DNA of 64,000 nucleotides from Undibacterium cyanobacteriorum (GTDB lineage: Bacteria; Pseudomonadota; Gammaproteobacteria; Burkholderiales; Burkholderiaceae_D): NCBI RefSeq assembly GCF_031326225.1, contig NZ_CP133720.1, forward strand, positions 1,302,001-1,366,000, read 5' to 3'. Position 1 is the stretch's first letter. Every line of letters starts with the position of its first letter. This document shows positions 8,648 to 17,866 of the stretch, piece by piece. The translations under genes were made by a program, and so were the position numbers. The notes below the pieces were generated by a model. It was given only the letters and a program-made list of their open reading frames with translations. It had not been told where the DNA came from and ran no database searches.

Positions 8648-8668
8648 TACCCTTGAAATAAAGGAGTA
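8648..8668. promoter_or_regulatory. Possible NarL-type inverted heptamers upstream of narK
   Basis: TACCCTT, seven bases, then AGGAGTA form an inverted repeat. The right arm, read on the minus strand, is TACTCCT, which fits the enterobacterial NarL heptamer TACYYMT; the left arm has one mismatch. The spacing of seven differs from the high-affinity 7-2-7 arrangement. It lies about 105 bases before the narK ATG. Confidence 0.35.
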
Positions 8669-8771
8669 GTGCTTGTCTTGACGTGGTTTTAATCCCGGTC
8701 AGGGAATCACAAAAGGCGAGCCGCTCACTCCCACAAATTAATTAAAGAGTTTGCCAATAAAGGAGAGAAAC

Positions 8772-10154
8772 ATGGCACAAGCCTTAAGTCGTTGGGAGCC
8801 CGAAGATACTGGTTTTTGGGCGAAAGAGGGGAGTGGCATCGCCAATCGTAATCTGTGGATTTCGATACCCTGTTTAATGCTCGCATTTTCTGTGTGGATG
8901 TTGTGGAGCGTGGTGGCAGCGAATCTTGATAAAGCAGGATTCAAGTTCACCAAAGATCAATTGTTTTTCTTGACTGCTTTGCCTGCCCTGTCAGGGGCAA
9001 CGCTACGCATTTTCTACTCGTTCTTAGTGCCGATTGTGGGTGGACGTCGTTTCACAGCCTTGTCCACAGCGAGTCTGTTGATCCCTGCAATTGGCATGGG
9101 CTTCGCCTTGAAAGATCCGACCACCAGTTACTCGACCTTGTTGGCCTTAGCCTTGTTGTGCGGACTTGGCGGTGGTAACTTCAGCTCTAGTATGGCGAAC
9201 ATCAGCTTCTTCTTTCCGAAAGCGAGAAAAGGTTATGCCACGGGCATGAATGCGGGGATCGGTAATCTCGGCGTATCGGTCGTGCAATTTGTCGCACCTT
9301 TGGTGATTTCTTCAGCGGTGTTTGGCGCTTCAATTTCCGGTGATGGCTATCTCTATCACAACGCAAAAACCAATGTCGATCAACTGTTCTGGCTGTCGAA
9401 TGCTGGTTTCATTTGGGTACCCTTTATTTTGGTGGCGACTGTAGCAGCATGGTTTGGCATGAACGATATCGCTTCCGCAAAAGCCTCATTTTCTGATCAA
9501 GCGATTATCTTCAAACGCAAACACAACTGGTTGATGTGCTGGTTGTATATCGGCACCTTCGGTTCTTTCATCGGCTTCTCAGCGGCATTCGGTATGTTGA
9601 TCAAAGCGCAGTTCCCTGAAGTAGAAGTCGCTAAGTTCGCTTTCCTAGGACCTTTGGCAGGTGCTTTAGCACGCCCGATTGGCGGTATTTTGTCGGATAA
9701 AATCGGCGGCGCACGCTTAACTTTCTGGGTCTTCGCTGCCATGGCTGCGACCATCATGATCGGTATTCTGCCAGCCTTGCACGAGCATCAATTTACGGTA
9801 TTTTTGTATTCCTTTATCACGATGTTTATCTTGACTGGTTTAGGAAACGGTTCGACTTTCCGTATGATTCCTGTGATCTTCCAGACCGAGCGCGAACGTG
9901 CCGCAGCAGGTAAAGGTGAAGCGGCCTTGCGTCAGAGTCGCCTTGATGCGGCCAAAGAATCTGCAGCGGTACTCGGTTTCTCGGGTGCGATTGGTGCCTA
10001 TGGCGGTTTCTTCATCCCACAAGGTTTTGGTACATCGATCAAAATTACTGGTGCGCCTGACATGGCTCTGTACACCTTCATCGCCTTCTATTTGAGCTGT
10101 ATGGTTGTGACCTGGTGGTATTACTCACGCAAGAATGCAGAAATGCCTTGCTAA
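8772..10154 (+). CDS. narK: Nitrate/nitrite transporter NarK (MFS)
   Basis: A 460-residue major facilitator protein with twelve predicted membrane segments. Family signature stretches are visible: GGGNFSSSMANISFFFP and GYATGMNAGIGNLGVS (nitrate signature in helix 5), and GLGNGSTFRMIPVIF in the second half (second signature, helix 11), plus conserved Arg residues in helices 2 and 8. It should carry nitrate in and/or nitrite out across the inner membrane. ATG 8772 follows AGGAG at 8761-8765; the in-frame TTG at 8751 is not needed. A strong hairpin terminator ends the unit at 10205-10230. Whether it is the proton-symport (NarK1) or antiport (NarK2) type cannot be told by eye. Confidence 0.93.
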   Translation: MAQALSRWEPEDTGFWAKEGSGIANRNLWISIPCLMLAFSVWMLWSVVAANLDKAGFKFTKDQLFFLTALPALSGATLRIFYSFLVPIVGGRRFTALSTASLLIPAIGMGFALKDPTTSYSTLLALALLCGLGGGNFSSSMANISFFFPKARKGYATGMNAGIGNLGVSVVQFVAPLVISSAVFGASISGDGYLYHNAKTNVDQLFWLSNAGFIWVPFILVATVAAWFGMNDIASAKASFSDQAIIFKRKHNWLMCWLYIGTFGSFIGFSAAFGMLIKAQFPEVEVAKFAFLGPLAGALARPIGGILSDKIGGARLTFWVFAAMAATIMIGILPALHEHQFTVFLYSFITMFILTGLGNGSTFRMIPVIFQTERERAAAGKGEAALRQSRLDAAKESAAVLGFSGAIGAYGGFFIPQGFGTSIKITGAPDMALYTFIAFYLSCMVVTWWYYSRKNAEMPC

Positions 10155-10204
10155 ATCGTTTGTCTTCATAAGTTCAGCTACAAACCTGTTATCAGGGTTT
10201 CTGA

Positions 10205-10230
10205 GGCACTGCGAAAGCAGTGCCTTTTTT
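10205..10230 (+). terminator. Rho-independent terminator after narK
   Basis: Perfect 8-bp stem GGCACTGC / GCAGTGCC closed by a GAAA tetraloop and followed by six T. It lies 51 bases after the narK stop. Confidence 0.93.
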
Positions 10231-10387
10231 GTTTTGTGCAGTCAATTTCCTCATTGAAGTCTATTTTCTAAAACGATGCCGTGAAGTTTGTCTCTTGATT
10301 GACAGGTAAGTCCAAACATTGACCATGTTGATTCTGTTTTTAGACGAGGATTTGCAAAATTTCATGCCTCCGCGTGAACTGAATGGA

Positions 10388-10416
10388 TTGACAATTGTCG
10401 TATGGCTAAGGATACT
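10388..10416 (+). promoter_or_regulatory. Sigma-70 promoter of the ABC exporter operon
   Basis: TTGACA at 10388-10393, a 17-base spacer, then GATACT at 10411-10416; the expected transcription start is near 10423, about 37 bases before the first ATG. The -35 overlaps a perfect palindrome GACAATTGTC (10390-10399), a possible operator. The rest of the 305-base gap 10155-10459 holds only the narK terminator. Confidence 0.75.
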
Positions 10417-10459
10417 CGCAGGCTATGCAATTTTGGCAAGAACACTTTAATGAGGCCAC

Positions 10460-11131
10460 ATGATAGAACTCAGAGACATACGCAAGTCCTATAAGCAAGG
10501 TGGGAATGAGATTCGCGCCCTTGATGGCGTCGATATCAGTATCGCAAAAGGCGAGTTTGTCGCCATCATGGGACCATCGGGCTCAGGTAAGTCGACGTTG
10601 TTGAACGTGCTCGGCGCGCTCGATAAGCCTGACTCCGGCACCTACCATCTCGAGAATGATGAAATCGCTAGCATGGACGATGATGCGTCTTCAGATTTGC
10701 GTAATCGGCGTATCGGTTTTGTGTTTCAATCCTTCCATCTCTTGCCACGTTTGACGGTCTTAGAGAATGTCCTTTTGCCGCAACGCTATGCGGCACAAGA
10801 AGATCCACAAGCGGAACAGCGCGCGAGAGAACTGCTTGAGCGGGTGGGTTTATCGCATCGAATTGATCATCTCCCCGGTGAGTTATCCGGTGGACAGTTG
10901 CAGCGAGCGGCGATTGTAAGAGCGCTATTGAATCAACCAGCTTTATTATTGGCCGATGAACCTACTGGCAATCTCGACTCTAAAAGCGCGACCGATGTGT
11001 TGGCTTTGCTAGCGGAATTGCATAGCAAAGGCCAGACCATGGTGTTGGTGACGCATGATCCTCATATCGCGGCGCAGGCACAACGCACCATCCATTTGAA
11101 AGATGGCAAAGTCGCGGAGGTGGCAGTATGA
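10460..11131 (+). CDS. ABC transporter ATPase, MacB/LolD type
   Basis: A 223-residue nucleotide-binding subunit. Walker A GPSGSGKST (about 38-46), Q-loop FVFQSFHLLP, signature LSGGQLQRAAIVRAL, Walker B LLLADEPTGNLD and the switch His in LVTHD are all present. The length and the LDSKSATDVLALL region place it in the family that powers MacB- or LolCDE-like extrusion rather than uptake. It overlaps the next gene by four bases (ATGA), so the four genes 10460-15700 form a translationally coupled operon. The substrate is unknown: peptide, lipopeptide, siderophore or antibiotic export are family possibilities. Confidence 0.93.
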   Translation: MIELRDIRKSYKQGGNEIRALDGVDISIAKGEFVAIMGPSGSGKSTLLNVLGALDKPDSGTYHLENDEIASMDDDASSDLRNRRIGFVFQSFHLLPRLTVLENVLLPQRYAAQEDPQAEQRARELLERVGLSHRIDHLPGELSGGQLQRAAIVRALLNQPALLLADEPTGNLDSKSATDVLALLAELHSKGQTMVLVTHDPHIAAQAQRTIHLKDGKVAEVAV

Positions 11132-13191
11132 AGCGATCTCCAAAATCAGCACATTTGTCTGCGGTGATCTCTCCTATTGTGGGTATGAGTTTGCTGCTGG
11201 CGTCGACCTTCACTGGACAAGCCTTGGCGCAGGCCCAAGTTGAATCGAATGCAGCATCAAAAGCCGCTACAAATGTCGTCGCTAAGGATACCGTCGCGAG
11301 TGCGAAGGCTGATCCAAGTGGTAAGTTGTCGCGTGCGGTGTTGTTTGCAGGCGAGGTGCATGCCAGTGATTCGATTCCTATTCTTGTGCCCACCTCCAAT
11401 GTTTCTCCAGTGGCACTTCGATATTATGTACCGGAGGGCGCTCGCGTGAAAGCGGGTGAGGTTGTTTTGCGAGTTGACGTCCAAGGTAATTCAGATATCG
11501 AAAGAATCGAGTTAGAAATCACTCAAGCTCGACAAACCAATGCGCGTGAAGTGGCAGACCTTGAGGTGCGCCAAATTGAGGCCGAGAAAGCCTTGATTAC
11601 CGCACGGGCGGCTTTGGCGAAAGCGAAAGTCGATGCGGCATTACCGAAAGCGCAAATTGCGGCACTCGACTACGATAAGTACCAAGGTGAGTTAGATCGT
11701 GCTACCAAAGATCTAGAGGTTAAACAAAAGGCACTGGCGATTGCGAGTGAAGCGATTCAACGCAAGATCGAAGATGGCGTTTTGGCAGTAAAGAAATCAG
11801 AAATTCAACTGGCTTTTGCGAAAACACAGATTGCTCAAGCCGAGGTTCGTGCACCCAAGGATGGCGTTGTGATTCATGGATATGATTCATGGTCGGGAAA
11901 ACGACTCGACGAAGGTGGCATGGGGCATATTGGTTCTTTGGCCGGTCACATCATGGGCAATGGGCAAATGAGTGTGGTTGCGTACGTGTTAGAAGCCGAT
12001 CGCTTGTTCATCAAGACGGGGCAGGTCGTGACCGTTCGCTTCGATGCGATTCCTGGTCGTTTGGTGAAAGGCACGATAGGCAATATTGCTGGTGCGCCTG
12101 AAGCCAAAGCCACATGGGGCAATGGTCGTTATTTCAAAGCCGACATTACGCTGTCCGACACACAGGGCTTGTCGCTACAGCACGGCATGAGCGCGGCGAT
12201 TGAAGCGATTGATCCTAGCGTCGCTGCGGCACGTAAGACCGTGAACAAAACGCCGCCCGCACAGCTTAATTTAGAAGGCGACGTTCTGTCGCGTCAATCG
12301 TATGCTGTCGCACCACCTTCGATTCAAAACGTGTGGGAGTTTAATTTGGTGATGCTGGCACCGGAAGGAACGCATGTCAAAGAAGGGCAACCGGTGGCGG
12401 TGTTCGAGGCGAATGAGGTTGGCACACGTTTAGATACTTTTCGTAGCTCGCTCAAAGAAAAACAGCGCGCGCTCGAAAAACTCAAGCTTGATCAAGCTGA
12501 AACATTGCGTGCAGCGGATTTAGCGGTCAGCGAGGCAAAAAGCAATTCAGAAAAGGCGGTACGTAAAGCCTCATTGCCGCGCGAGTTAGTGAAACGTGTT
12601 GACTACGATAAGTTGGTTGTTGAGCGCGAACTATTTGCCCAGTTAGCCCAACTCGCAGTGCGACAACGAGACGCTCAGAAACGCGCGAAAGAGCAAGAAA
12701 TGTTGGGTATGAAAACGGAATTGGCGCAACTACAAAAGAAGATTGATGTACTTGAAAAAGGCTTGAAGGGTTTGACGGTCACGGCGCCGCGCGCTGGTAC
12801 GGTGGTGCATTTAAGTAATTTCAATGGAGAGAAATTTGCCGTTGGAAGTCGTGTTTTCATGAGTTCTGCGATTGCCAATTTGGCGGACCCCGAGAAACTT
12901 TATGTGTCAGCGAAAGTACCAGAAGCACAAATATCCCTTATTGCGATGGGCCAAAAAGCCAAGGTGACAGTGCCGGGCGCGAACACGGTTGTGGCAGCGA
13001 CGATCACGGCGATGGGCCCCGTCTTTCACGGTAAATCATCGAATCAACCGATCGTGGTGCGCGACATCGAATTGGAATTCGATGGCTTACCGAAAACCGT
13101 GAAACCGGGGACTGCAGTGCAAGTGCAGCTCGAAACTCATAAACCAGCGACCACTGCGACGACGAGTAGTGCTGTGAAGGGAGCAAAATAA
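11128..13191 (+). CDS. Double-length periplasmic adaptor (two tandem membrane-fusion modules)
   Basis: A 687-residue exported protein, nearly twice the usual adaptor length. A signal peptide ends at about residue 35 (LALAQA). Two HlyD/MacA-like modules follow, about 70-375 and 379-680. Each contains a lipoyl-type half (PEGARVKAG at 102-110; PEGTHVKEG from 412), a long coiled-coil hairpin with a shared LP-x(8)-DYDK motif (DYDK at 181-184 and 492-495), a second lipoyl half (APKDGVV; APRAGTVV) and a beta-barrel. Equivalent motifs are about 310 residues apart, so an internal duplication is clear. It sits between the ATPase and a third adaptor gene, overlapping each by a few bases. Confidence 0.88.
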   Translation: MKRSPKSAHLSAVISPIVGMSLLLASTFTGQALAQAQVESNAASKAATNVVAKDTVASAKADPSGKLSRAVLFAGEVHASDSIPILVPTSNVSPVALRYYVPEGARVKAGEVVLRVDVQGNSDIERIELEITQARQTNAREVADLEVRQIEAEKALITARAALAKAKVDAALPKAQIAALDYDKYQGELDRATKDLEVKQKALAIASEAIQRKIEDGVLAVKKSEIQLAFAKTQIAQAEVRAPKDGVVIHGYDSWSGKRLDEGGMGHIGSLAGHIMGNGQMSVVAYVLEADRLFIKTGQVVTVRFDAIPGRLVKGTIGNIAGAPEAKATWGNGRYFKADITLSDTQGLSLQHGMSAAIEAIDPSVAAARKTVNKTPPAQLNLEGDVLSRQSYAVAPPSIQNVWEFNLVMLAPEGTHVKEGQPVAVFEANEVGTRLDTFRSSLKEKQRALEKLKLDQAETLRAADLAVSEAKSNSEKAVRKASLPRELVKRVDYDKLVVERELFAQLAQLAVRQRDAQKRAKEQEMLGMKTELAQLQKKIDVLEKGLKGLTVTAPRAGTVVHLSNFNGEKFAVGSRVFMSSAIANLADPEKLYVSAKVPEAQISLIAMGQKAKVTVPGANTVVAATITAMGPVFHGKSSNQPIVVRDIELEFDGLPKTVKPGTAVQVQLETHKPATTATTSSAVKGAK

Positions 13192-14468
13192 TGAAGCTGA
13201 ATTGGAGTGTGGTGGTTCTTGCACTGTGTGGCCTGACGGCTTGCAGCTCGGGTTCAAATGAAGACTTGCTACCGGTAGAAAAAGTGAAGCAAGCGCCATG
13301 GCGCGAAGAATTAGTCGCAGAAGGAGAAATCAAAGCTGCAGCGAGCACATCTCTCAGTGTACCGGGAGAGGGATGGGATCAGCGTAATCTACTCACGATG
13401 GTACCCAACGGCAGTGTGGTTGAGAAAGGGCAAGTCATAGCGACTTTTGATGCGGCAGAATCGCGTATCGCTTTGTCACAAGCAGAGACTGACTTACTCC
13501 GTAAAGAATTGGGTGAGGCCGCCGTTTTGGCGCAAGCCAATTTGGGGCGCGCCGAATTGAACTCAGAAAGTTCGAAAGTTAAAACAGACTTGGATTTGAG
13601 TCAGCGCTATGCTAACGCTGATCTCAAGATTTTTGCTCAGAATAGTATTCTCGATAAATTGGTCGACATCGGATTCTTGACCGACAAACAGGGATATCTT
13701 GGTTGGAAAAAGGGACAACTGGGTTTGCGTCAAGATGCTGAGCAAGCAGTCATCAATTCGCAGAAAGAAAGTATCAATCTGAGGATCACCCAAAAACGCA
13801 AGAGCTTGCAGTCACTTCAATTAGTCGCACCGCATGCGGGTGTCTTTATCTTGAAGCCAAAATGGGATGGCAGCTTACCGCAAGTGGGAGGCCGTATGTG
13901 GGCCGGTGATGAATTCGGCTCTTTGCCCGACCTCGGGAAGCAAGTTGCACGTTTTTCTATCGCGGAGGGAGCCGCCTTTGGTCTGAAGGAAGGCCAAAAA
14001 GTGAAAGTGCGATTGGCGGGCACTGGCACTGAGTTGGATTTAAAAGTCAGCAAGGTAGGTAAGACTGCGAGTACCAAGAGTAAGGAATCCCCTGTTAAAT
14101 ATTCTGATTTTGAAGTTACGATCGATGAGCAATTGATAAAGCAACATCAACTCAAGCCAGGGCAAGCCGTGACCGCGAAGGTCGAATTATTGGAAATGCC
14201 GAACGTGATTTCAGTGCCGAATATCGCCTTGATACAAGAAGGGGCAGATTATTTTGCTTATGTCGGGAATGGCAGTAGCAGTAAAAAAAGAAAGTTGGAA
14301 GTTGGTTTGCGTGGCCCGATTCGCACTGAGATCAAAAGTGGCTTAAAAGTAGGGGAAGAACTTGTGTTAACCCCGCTCGCTAAAACCGAAGCGAAGGCCA
14401 ATGATGCCGCTGCGGGAACGAAAAAAGACGCGTCAGCCAAAGAGAAGCAGAAAGAAGGTAAAGCATGA
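13191..14468 (+). CDS. Periplasmic adaptor lipoprotein (HlyD/MacA family)
   Basis: A 425-residue adaptor with a lipoprotein signal peptide: hydrophobic stretch then LTAC lipobox (Cys at about 19), so it is probably lipid-anchored. Features in order: first lipoyl half (VPNGSVVEKGQVIATFD), long coiled-coil hairpin (about 80-205), second lipoyl half (VAPHAGVFIL), beta-barrel and a membrane-proximal domain (SVPNIALIQEGADYFAYV); the tail is Lys/Ala rich. Start overlaps the stop of the preceding gene by one base, and its own stop overlaps the permease start by four. Together with the double adaptor upstream it gives the transporter three adaptor modules. Confidence 0.9.
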   Translation: MKLNWSVVVLALCGLTACSSGSNEDLLPVEKVKQAPWREELVAEGEIKAAASTSLSVPGEGWDQRNLLTMVPNGSVVEKGQVIATFDAAESRIALSQAETDLLRKELGEAAVLAQANLGRAELNSESSKVKTDLDLSQRYANADLKIFAQNSILDKLVDIGFLTDKQGYLGWKKGQLGLRQDAEQAVINSQKESINLRITQKRKSLQSLQLVAPHAGVFILKPKWDGSLPQVGGRMWAGDEFGSLPDLGKQVARFSIAEGAAFGLKEGQKVKVRLAGTGTELDLKVSKVGKTASTKSKESPVKYSDFEVTIDEQLIKQHQLKPGQAVTAKVELLEMPNVISVPNIALIQEGADYFAYVGNGSSSKKRKLEVGLRGPIRTEIKSGLKVGEELVLTPLAKTEAKANDAAAGTKKDASAKEKQKEGKA

Positions 14469-15700
14469 ATCGCGCTCTCATTCAAGAAGCCGTCGTGGAG
14501 TTAAAGCGACGCAAACTACGAACCGGTCTCACATTGCTGGGAATGATTTTTGGTGTCGCGGCGATTGTGGCGATGCTGGCCGTCGGTGAGGGGAGTAAAC
14601 GTGAAGCTTTGCGATTGGTAGCGGAACTGGGACTGAATAATGTCTTAGTCGAAAGCAAAGCGATTCCAACCGATAAATTGAAAGATATCCGAACCCGCTC
14701 GCTGGGACTTTCAGCAGCGGATGCGACGGCGGCAATGGCGGTCGTGCCGGGCGCACAGTCGGCTGCTTTAAAAAAGGAAATCAAAGTTGATCAATTGATT
14801 TATCAATCCAGCATCGTACAGGGTCGTGCTTTTGCAGTATCGAGCAGTTACGCTGAGCATGGTGGATTGTCGGTCACCAAAGGCCGTTGGTTTACGACTG
14901 AAGACGGCAACACCTTGGCGCCTGTGTGTGTGATTGGTGCGCGCTTGGCAAAGACACTGTTTGGTGATATCGATCCGGTTGGTGAACGGATCAAACTCAA
15001 CCATACCTGGTTAGAAGTTGTCGGTGTTCTGGCTGATCGCAGTGCAGGGAAGAGCGAATTCGAAGGTATTAAGTTGGGGCTCGACGATGAACGTTTGTTC
15101 GTGCCTTGGGAAAGCGGTCGTGCCCGATTTTTCTTTAATCCTATCGAAGACGAAGTTGATGGGATTAGTTTGCAACTCGACGGAAAGGTAGCCCCCGATG
15201 CGGCCGCGCGCGTTTTGCAGACGCTGATTCAAGATCGTCATGCGGGTGCTGATGATACGAATTTGATCGTACCGATGGGCTTGTATCGGCAAAATCAGCA
15301 AACTCAAAAGATCTTCACGATTGTCATGAGTTCGATTGCGGCAGTGTCCTTGTTAGTTGGGGGGATTGGTATTATGAATATTATGCTCGCCAATGTTTTG
15401 GAGCGTCGCCGAGAGATCGGATTAAAACGTGCTTTGGGCGCACGTCGCCGTGATGTGGTTGATCAATTTTTAGCAGAGGCTTTGGTCATTGCAGTCAGTG
15501 GAGCATTATTGGGATTGGCACTGGGAGTCGTAGCGGCCTACAGTATTGCGACCCTGGCGGGTTGGTCAGTGGCATGGTCGCCTTTGAGTTTGTTTGTCGC
15601 AGTTGCAATGTGTGTCGCGGTTGGTTTGGTATTTGGCGTATTCCCAGCGAAGCAAGCTTCCTTATTAGATCCGATTGCGGCATTGCGCAGTGACGGATAG
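14465..15700 (+). CDS. ABC transporter permease, MacB/FtsX family
   Basis: A 411-residue inner-membrane subunit with the MacB layout: one N-terminal membrane helix (RTGLTLLGMIFGVAAIVAML), a MacB_PCD periplasmic core domain of about 220 residues (about 45-270), then three membrane helices in the FtsX domain (SSIAAVSLLVGGIGIMNIML; ALVIAVSGALLGLALGVVAA; LFVAVAMCVAVGLVFGV). The cytosolic coupling segment RREIGLKRALGARRRDV is typical. The ATPase is separate (10460), so this is the two-polypeptide form. A terminator follows at 15728. Confidence 0.93.
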   Translation: MNRALIQEAVVELKRRKLRTGLTLLGMIFGVAAIVAMLAVGEGSKREALRLVAELGLNNVLVESKAIPTDKLKDIRTRSLGLSAADATAAMAVVPGAQSAALKKEIKVDQLIYQSSIVQGRAFAVSSSYAEHGGLSVTKGRWFTTEDGNTLAPVCVIGARLAKTLFGDIDPVGERIKLNHTWLEVVGVLADRSAGKSEFEGIKLGLDDERLFVPWESGRARFFFNPIEDEVDGISLQLDGKVAPDAAARVLQTLIQDRHAGADDTNLIVPMGLYRQNQQTQKIFTIVMSSIAAVSLLVGGIGIMNIMLANVLERRREIGLKRALGARRRDVVDQFLAEALVIAVSGALLGLALGVVAAYSIATLAGWSVAWSPLSLFVAVAMCVAVGLVFGVFPAKQASLLDPIAALRSDG

Positions 15701-15727
15701 TTTTTTACTACAATTGTTTTCTCTTCG

Positions 15728-15758
15728 CCCACTGGTCTTTGGTCAGTGGGTTTTTTTT
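15728..15758 (+). terminator. Terminator of the ABC exporter operon
   Basis: Stem CCCACTG / CAGTGGG with a nine-base loop followed by eight T, 27 bases after the permease stop. Confidence 0.88.
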
Positions 15759-15874
15759 GACTTTGTTGTGATATCTGGCGATGAAACGACGAGAAGTTAC
15801 GCGTTCCATAAGTTGATCGACCAACCCCGAATCTGATGAATACTTTGGTTCGTAGACGCCAAAGAGGTTTTTGC

Positions 15875-16789
15875 CTAAATCGATAAAAGCGCTCTCAGAT
15901 CTAACCTTCCCGACTCCGAGGGTGGGCACCAAAAATAGTGGGTGTTTAGCGGAGTAGAGATGTTAAAGAGCGCATCGCTGATGCCATCATCATGACCTAA
16001 CATACGGCGAAATTGTGCTTCAAAAGGATCGAAACTGGTGGCGAAGGCGGCAAACAACAAACCTGCTTGACCTTGATTCATCCATGGCATAGAACGTCGT
16101 AAGACAAAGGCTTCAGGGGTAAAGTCCTCTTGTGCGGTTCGTTTGACGTGGGCGCTTTCCGGCGCCTCTTCTAACTCTTCATTGTTTTCTCGACGGCGGC
16201 CGATGGTGTGATCACGCTGTTCTTGTGTCATCGCGTCAAATTCGGCAAATCGATGCTGCCATTGCTGCGTGACGACGAAACTGGAGCCTTGAAGTCCGAC
16301 TGGCGCATCTTGCAGAAATGCTGTGGCGAGTGCGGCATCATCTTGTGGATTTTCTGTGCCATCTTCGTAGCCGGTTAAATCGCGTCCGTTTTGGTAGCAG
16401 AAGGTTGGTACCTGTGATGTCAATCTAAAACAAGGACTGAGTATCGTATTCAGTTCCCTTTGAAGAAGAAACAATTGACTCCGCTCGCTTGATCTCAACC
16501 AGCACCACAAATCCGCATTCGAATTGTGAGTACTGCGTGGGTTACTTGAACTCAGTGGAGCAGTGTCGTCTGTGATATCGAAGTTCTTGAGGCCAGGAAT
16601 GGTCCGTTGTAAGTGCGTACATAAGTTCAAACTCAGCCCGACGACAATCTGCTCGCCATCGACAGACTCTGCAAGTCTTTTTAGACATAACTTAAGACTT
16701 GCAATATCGTACTCTGGGTTTAAGTCGAAGTAGAGATGCTCTGCGTGGGAGGGAATGGCAGCCAGTATGCCTGATTGATATCGCTTCAT
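15875..16789 (-). CDS. DyP-type haem peroxidase
   Basis: A 304-residue dye-decolorizing peroxidase. The GxxDG motif is G140-Y-E-D143-G144 (with catalytic D143), the proximal haem ligand is H214 (SAHVKR) and the distal Arg is R232 in VLRRSMPW. No signal or Tat peptide is present, and no encapsulin gene or obvious encapsulin-targeting tail is seen. It uses H2O2 to oxidise an unknown substrate. It starts 11 bases after the stop of the binding-protein gene at 16801, so the two are probably co-transcribed. Confidence 0.9.
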   Translation of the reverse strand: MKRYQSGILAAIPSHAEHLYFDLNPEYDIASLKLCLKRLAESVDGEQIVVGLSLNLCTHLQRTIPGLKNFDITDDTAPLSSSNPRSTHNSNADLWCWLRSSERSQLFLLQRELNTILSPCFRLTSQVPTFCYQNGRDLTGYEDGTENPQDDAALATAFLQDAPVGLQGSSFVVTQQWQHRFAEFDAMTQEQRDHTIGRRRENNEELEEAPESAHVKRTAQEDFTPEAFVLRRSMPWMNQGQAGLLFAAFATSFDPFEAQFRRMLGHDDGISDALFNISTPLNTHYFWCPPSESGRLDLRALLSI

Positions 16790-16800
16790 TGCTGGATGAT

Positions 16801-17616
16801 TTACTTTGAAAAAATACGATCGAGGTCACCTGATTTACGTGCCTGTATCAGTGCGCGGTCTAATCTTTCGAGTAAGCTGCGGTCACCATGAGTGCTCATC
16901 GCGAAATGGGCGTCAATAACGTTGATCGGTTTCGGGACGATGCAAAAAATCTCAGTCTTTTTTTTGCGATATTCGTCAATATCGGCGGCATAGATTTGAT
17001 TAAATTCTTTTTGCATTTCACGTAGATTGGTACGTGGATCATAGAGCAAAAAAGCATCCATGCGTTTTTGATGGAGTTTTGAAAAACGTCCCGCCAAGCT
17101 ACTGGTATTGTATTCAGCGCGGAATAACACGTTGACTTGGTTATCGAATTCTTCTCCTGCACTTGAACCTTGAACAATCCCAATGGTTTTGCCCTTCAAG
17201 TCTTGTATATTGTTATACGTGATTTTGTCTTCGCAGCGACTCATCAACCAAATTTTGTCGGAATACACGGGTTCCGAAAAAATAAAGGACTGCATGCGCT
17301 CAGGGTTCTTATAAATGCCAAACACAAATCCTTCACCGTTCTCAGCATTGTGTAGTACACGTCGCCATGGGTAACGACGAATTTCGATTTTGAGTTTGGT
17401 TGCGTCTTCTAAGTAGTTGAAGAGTTGGATCATGTTCTTCGTTAAGGGAAGAACTTGGTCGCGGTCGCCACGCTGCTCCGCCATGAGCACAGTGAGCACC
17501 TGTGGAGCGGAGGTAGAGGTATTGGAATTTTGCAAACTGCTGCCATGTGCAAATTGCAATGGCAAAATGCACATGAGAAAAAGAGAGCTGAGCTTAATGA
17601 TGTGGCGCACGTACAA
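16801..17616 (-). CDS. Orphan periplasmic family-3 solute-binding protein
   Basis: A 271-residue exported protein (signal peptide about 1-25, ending FAHGS) with the two-lobed SBP_bac_3 fold: a YPWRRVLHNAENGEG motif, the SEPVYSDKIWLMSR segment, the LKGKTIGIVQGSSAGEEFD hinge strand and a C-terminal LERLDRALIQARKSGDLDRI helix. No permease or ATPase is adjacent, so it may work with a distant transporter or act in sensing. The start is the TTG at 17616; an in-frame GTG at 17610 is an alternative. It is a paralogue of the protein at 30469-31278. Confidence 0.83.
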   Translation of the reverse strand: MYVRHIIKLSSLFLMCILPLQFAHGSSLQNSNTSTSAPQVLTVLMAEQRGDRDQVLPLTKNMIQLFNYLEDATKLKIEIRRYPWRRVLHNAENGEGFVFGIYKNPERMQSFIFSEPVYSDKIWLMSRCEDKITYNNIQDLKGKTIGIVQGSSAGEEFDNQVNVLFRAEYNTSSLAGRFSKLHQKRMDAFLLYDPRTNLREMQKEFNQIYAADIDEYRKKKTEIFCIVPKPINVIDAHFAMSTHGDRSLLERLDRALIQARKSGDLDRIFSK

Positions 17617-17866
17617 AATAGGGATTTCCCTTGATCAACTAAATATGAGTAAGCTCATTTTAGCGGAATTTGACATGTAAATACGAATGCGCCTCCAGCA
17701 TTTGCGATTTGTGTCACAAAGCTTCACGAATTGTTGTGTCGGTTCTAATTTTCTAGCGCAAAATGAATGCAACAGTCATGTAGTGCTCCCCCCCGATTTC
17801 GCTCATGCCTCGGTTGTATAGCGCTACAAAAGGCTTCGATTCGAGTATGTGCTGGCCGAAAGTGCT

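Noticed and set aside
15708..15932. 74-codon minus-strand frame overlapping the end of the DyP gene
   Set aside because: It overlaps DyP in another frame and its end is coded by the exporter terminator hairpin; no family features. A gene remnant cannot be fully excluded.
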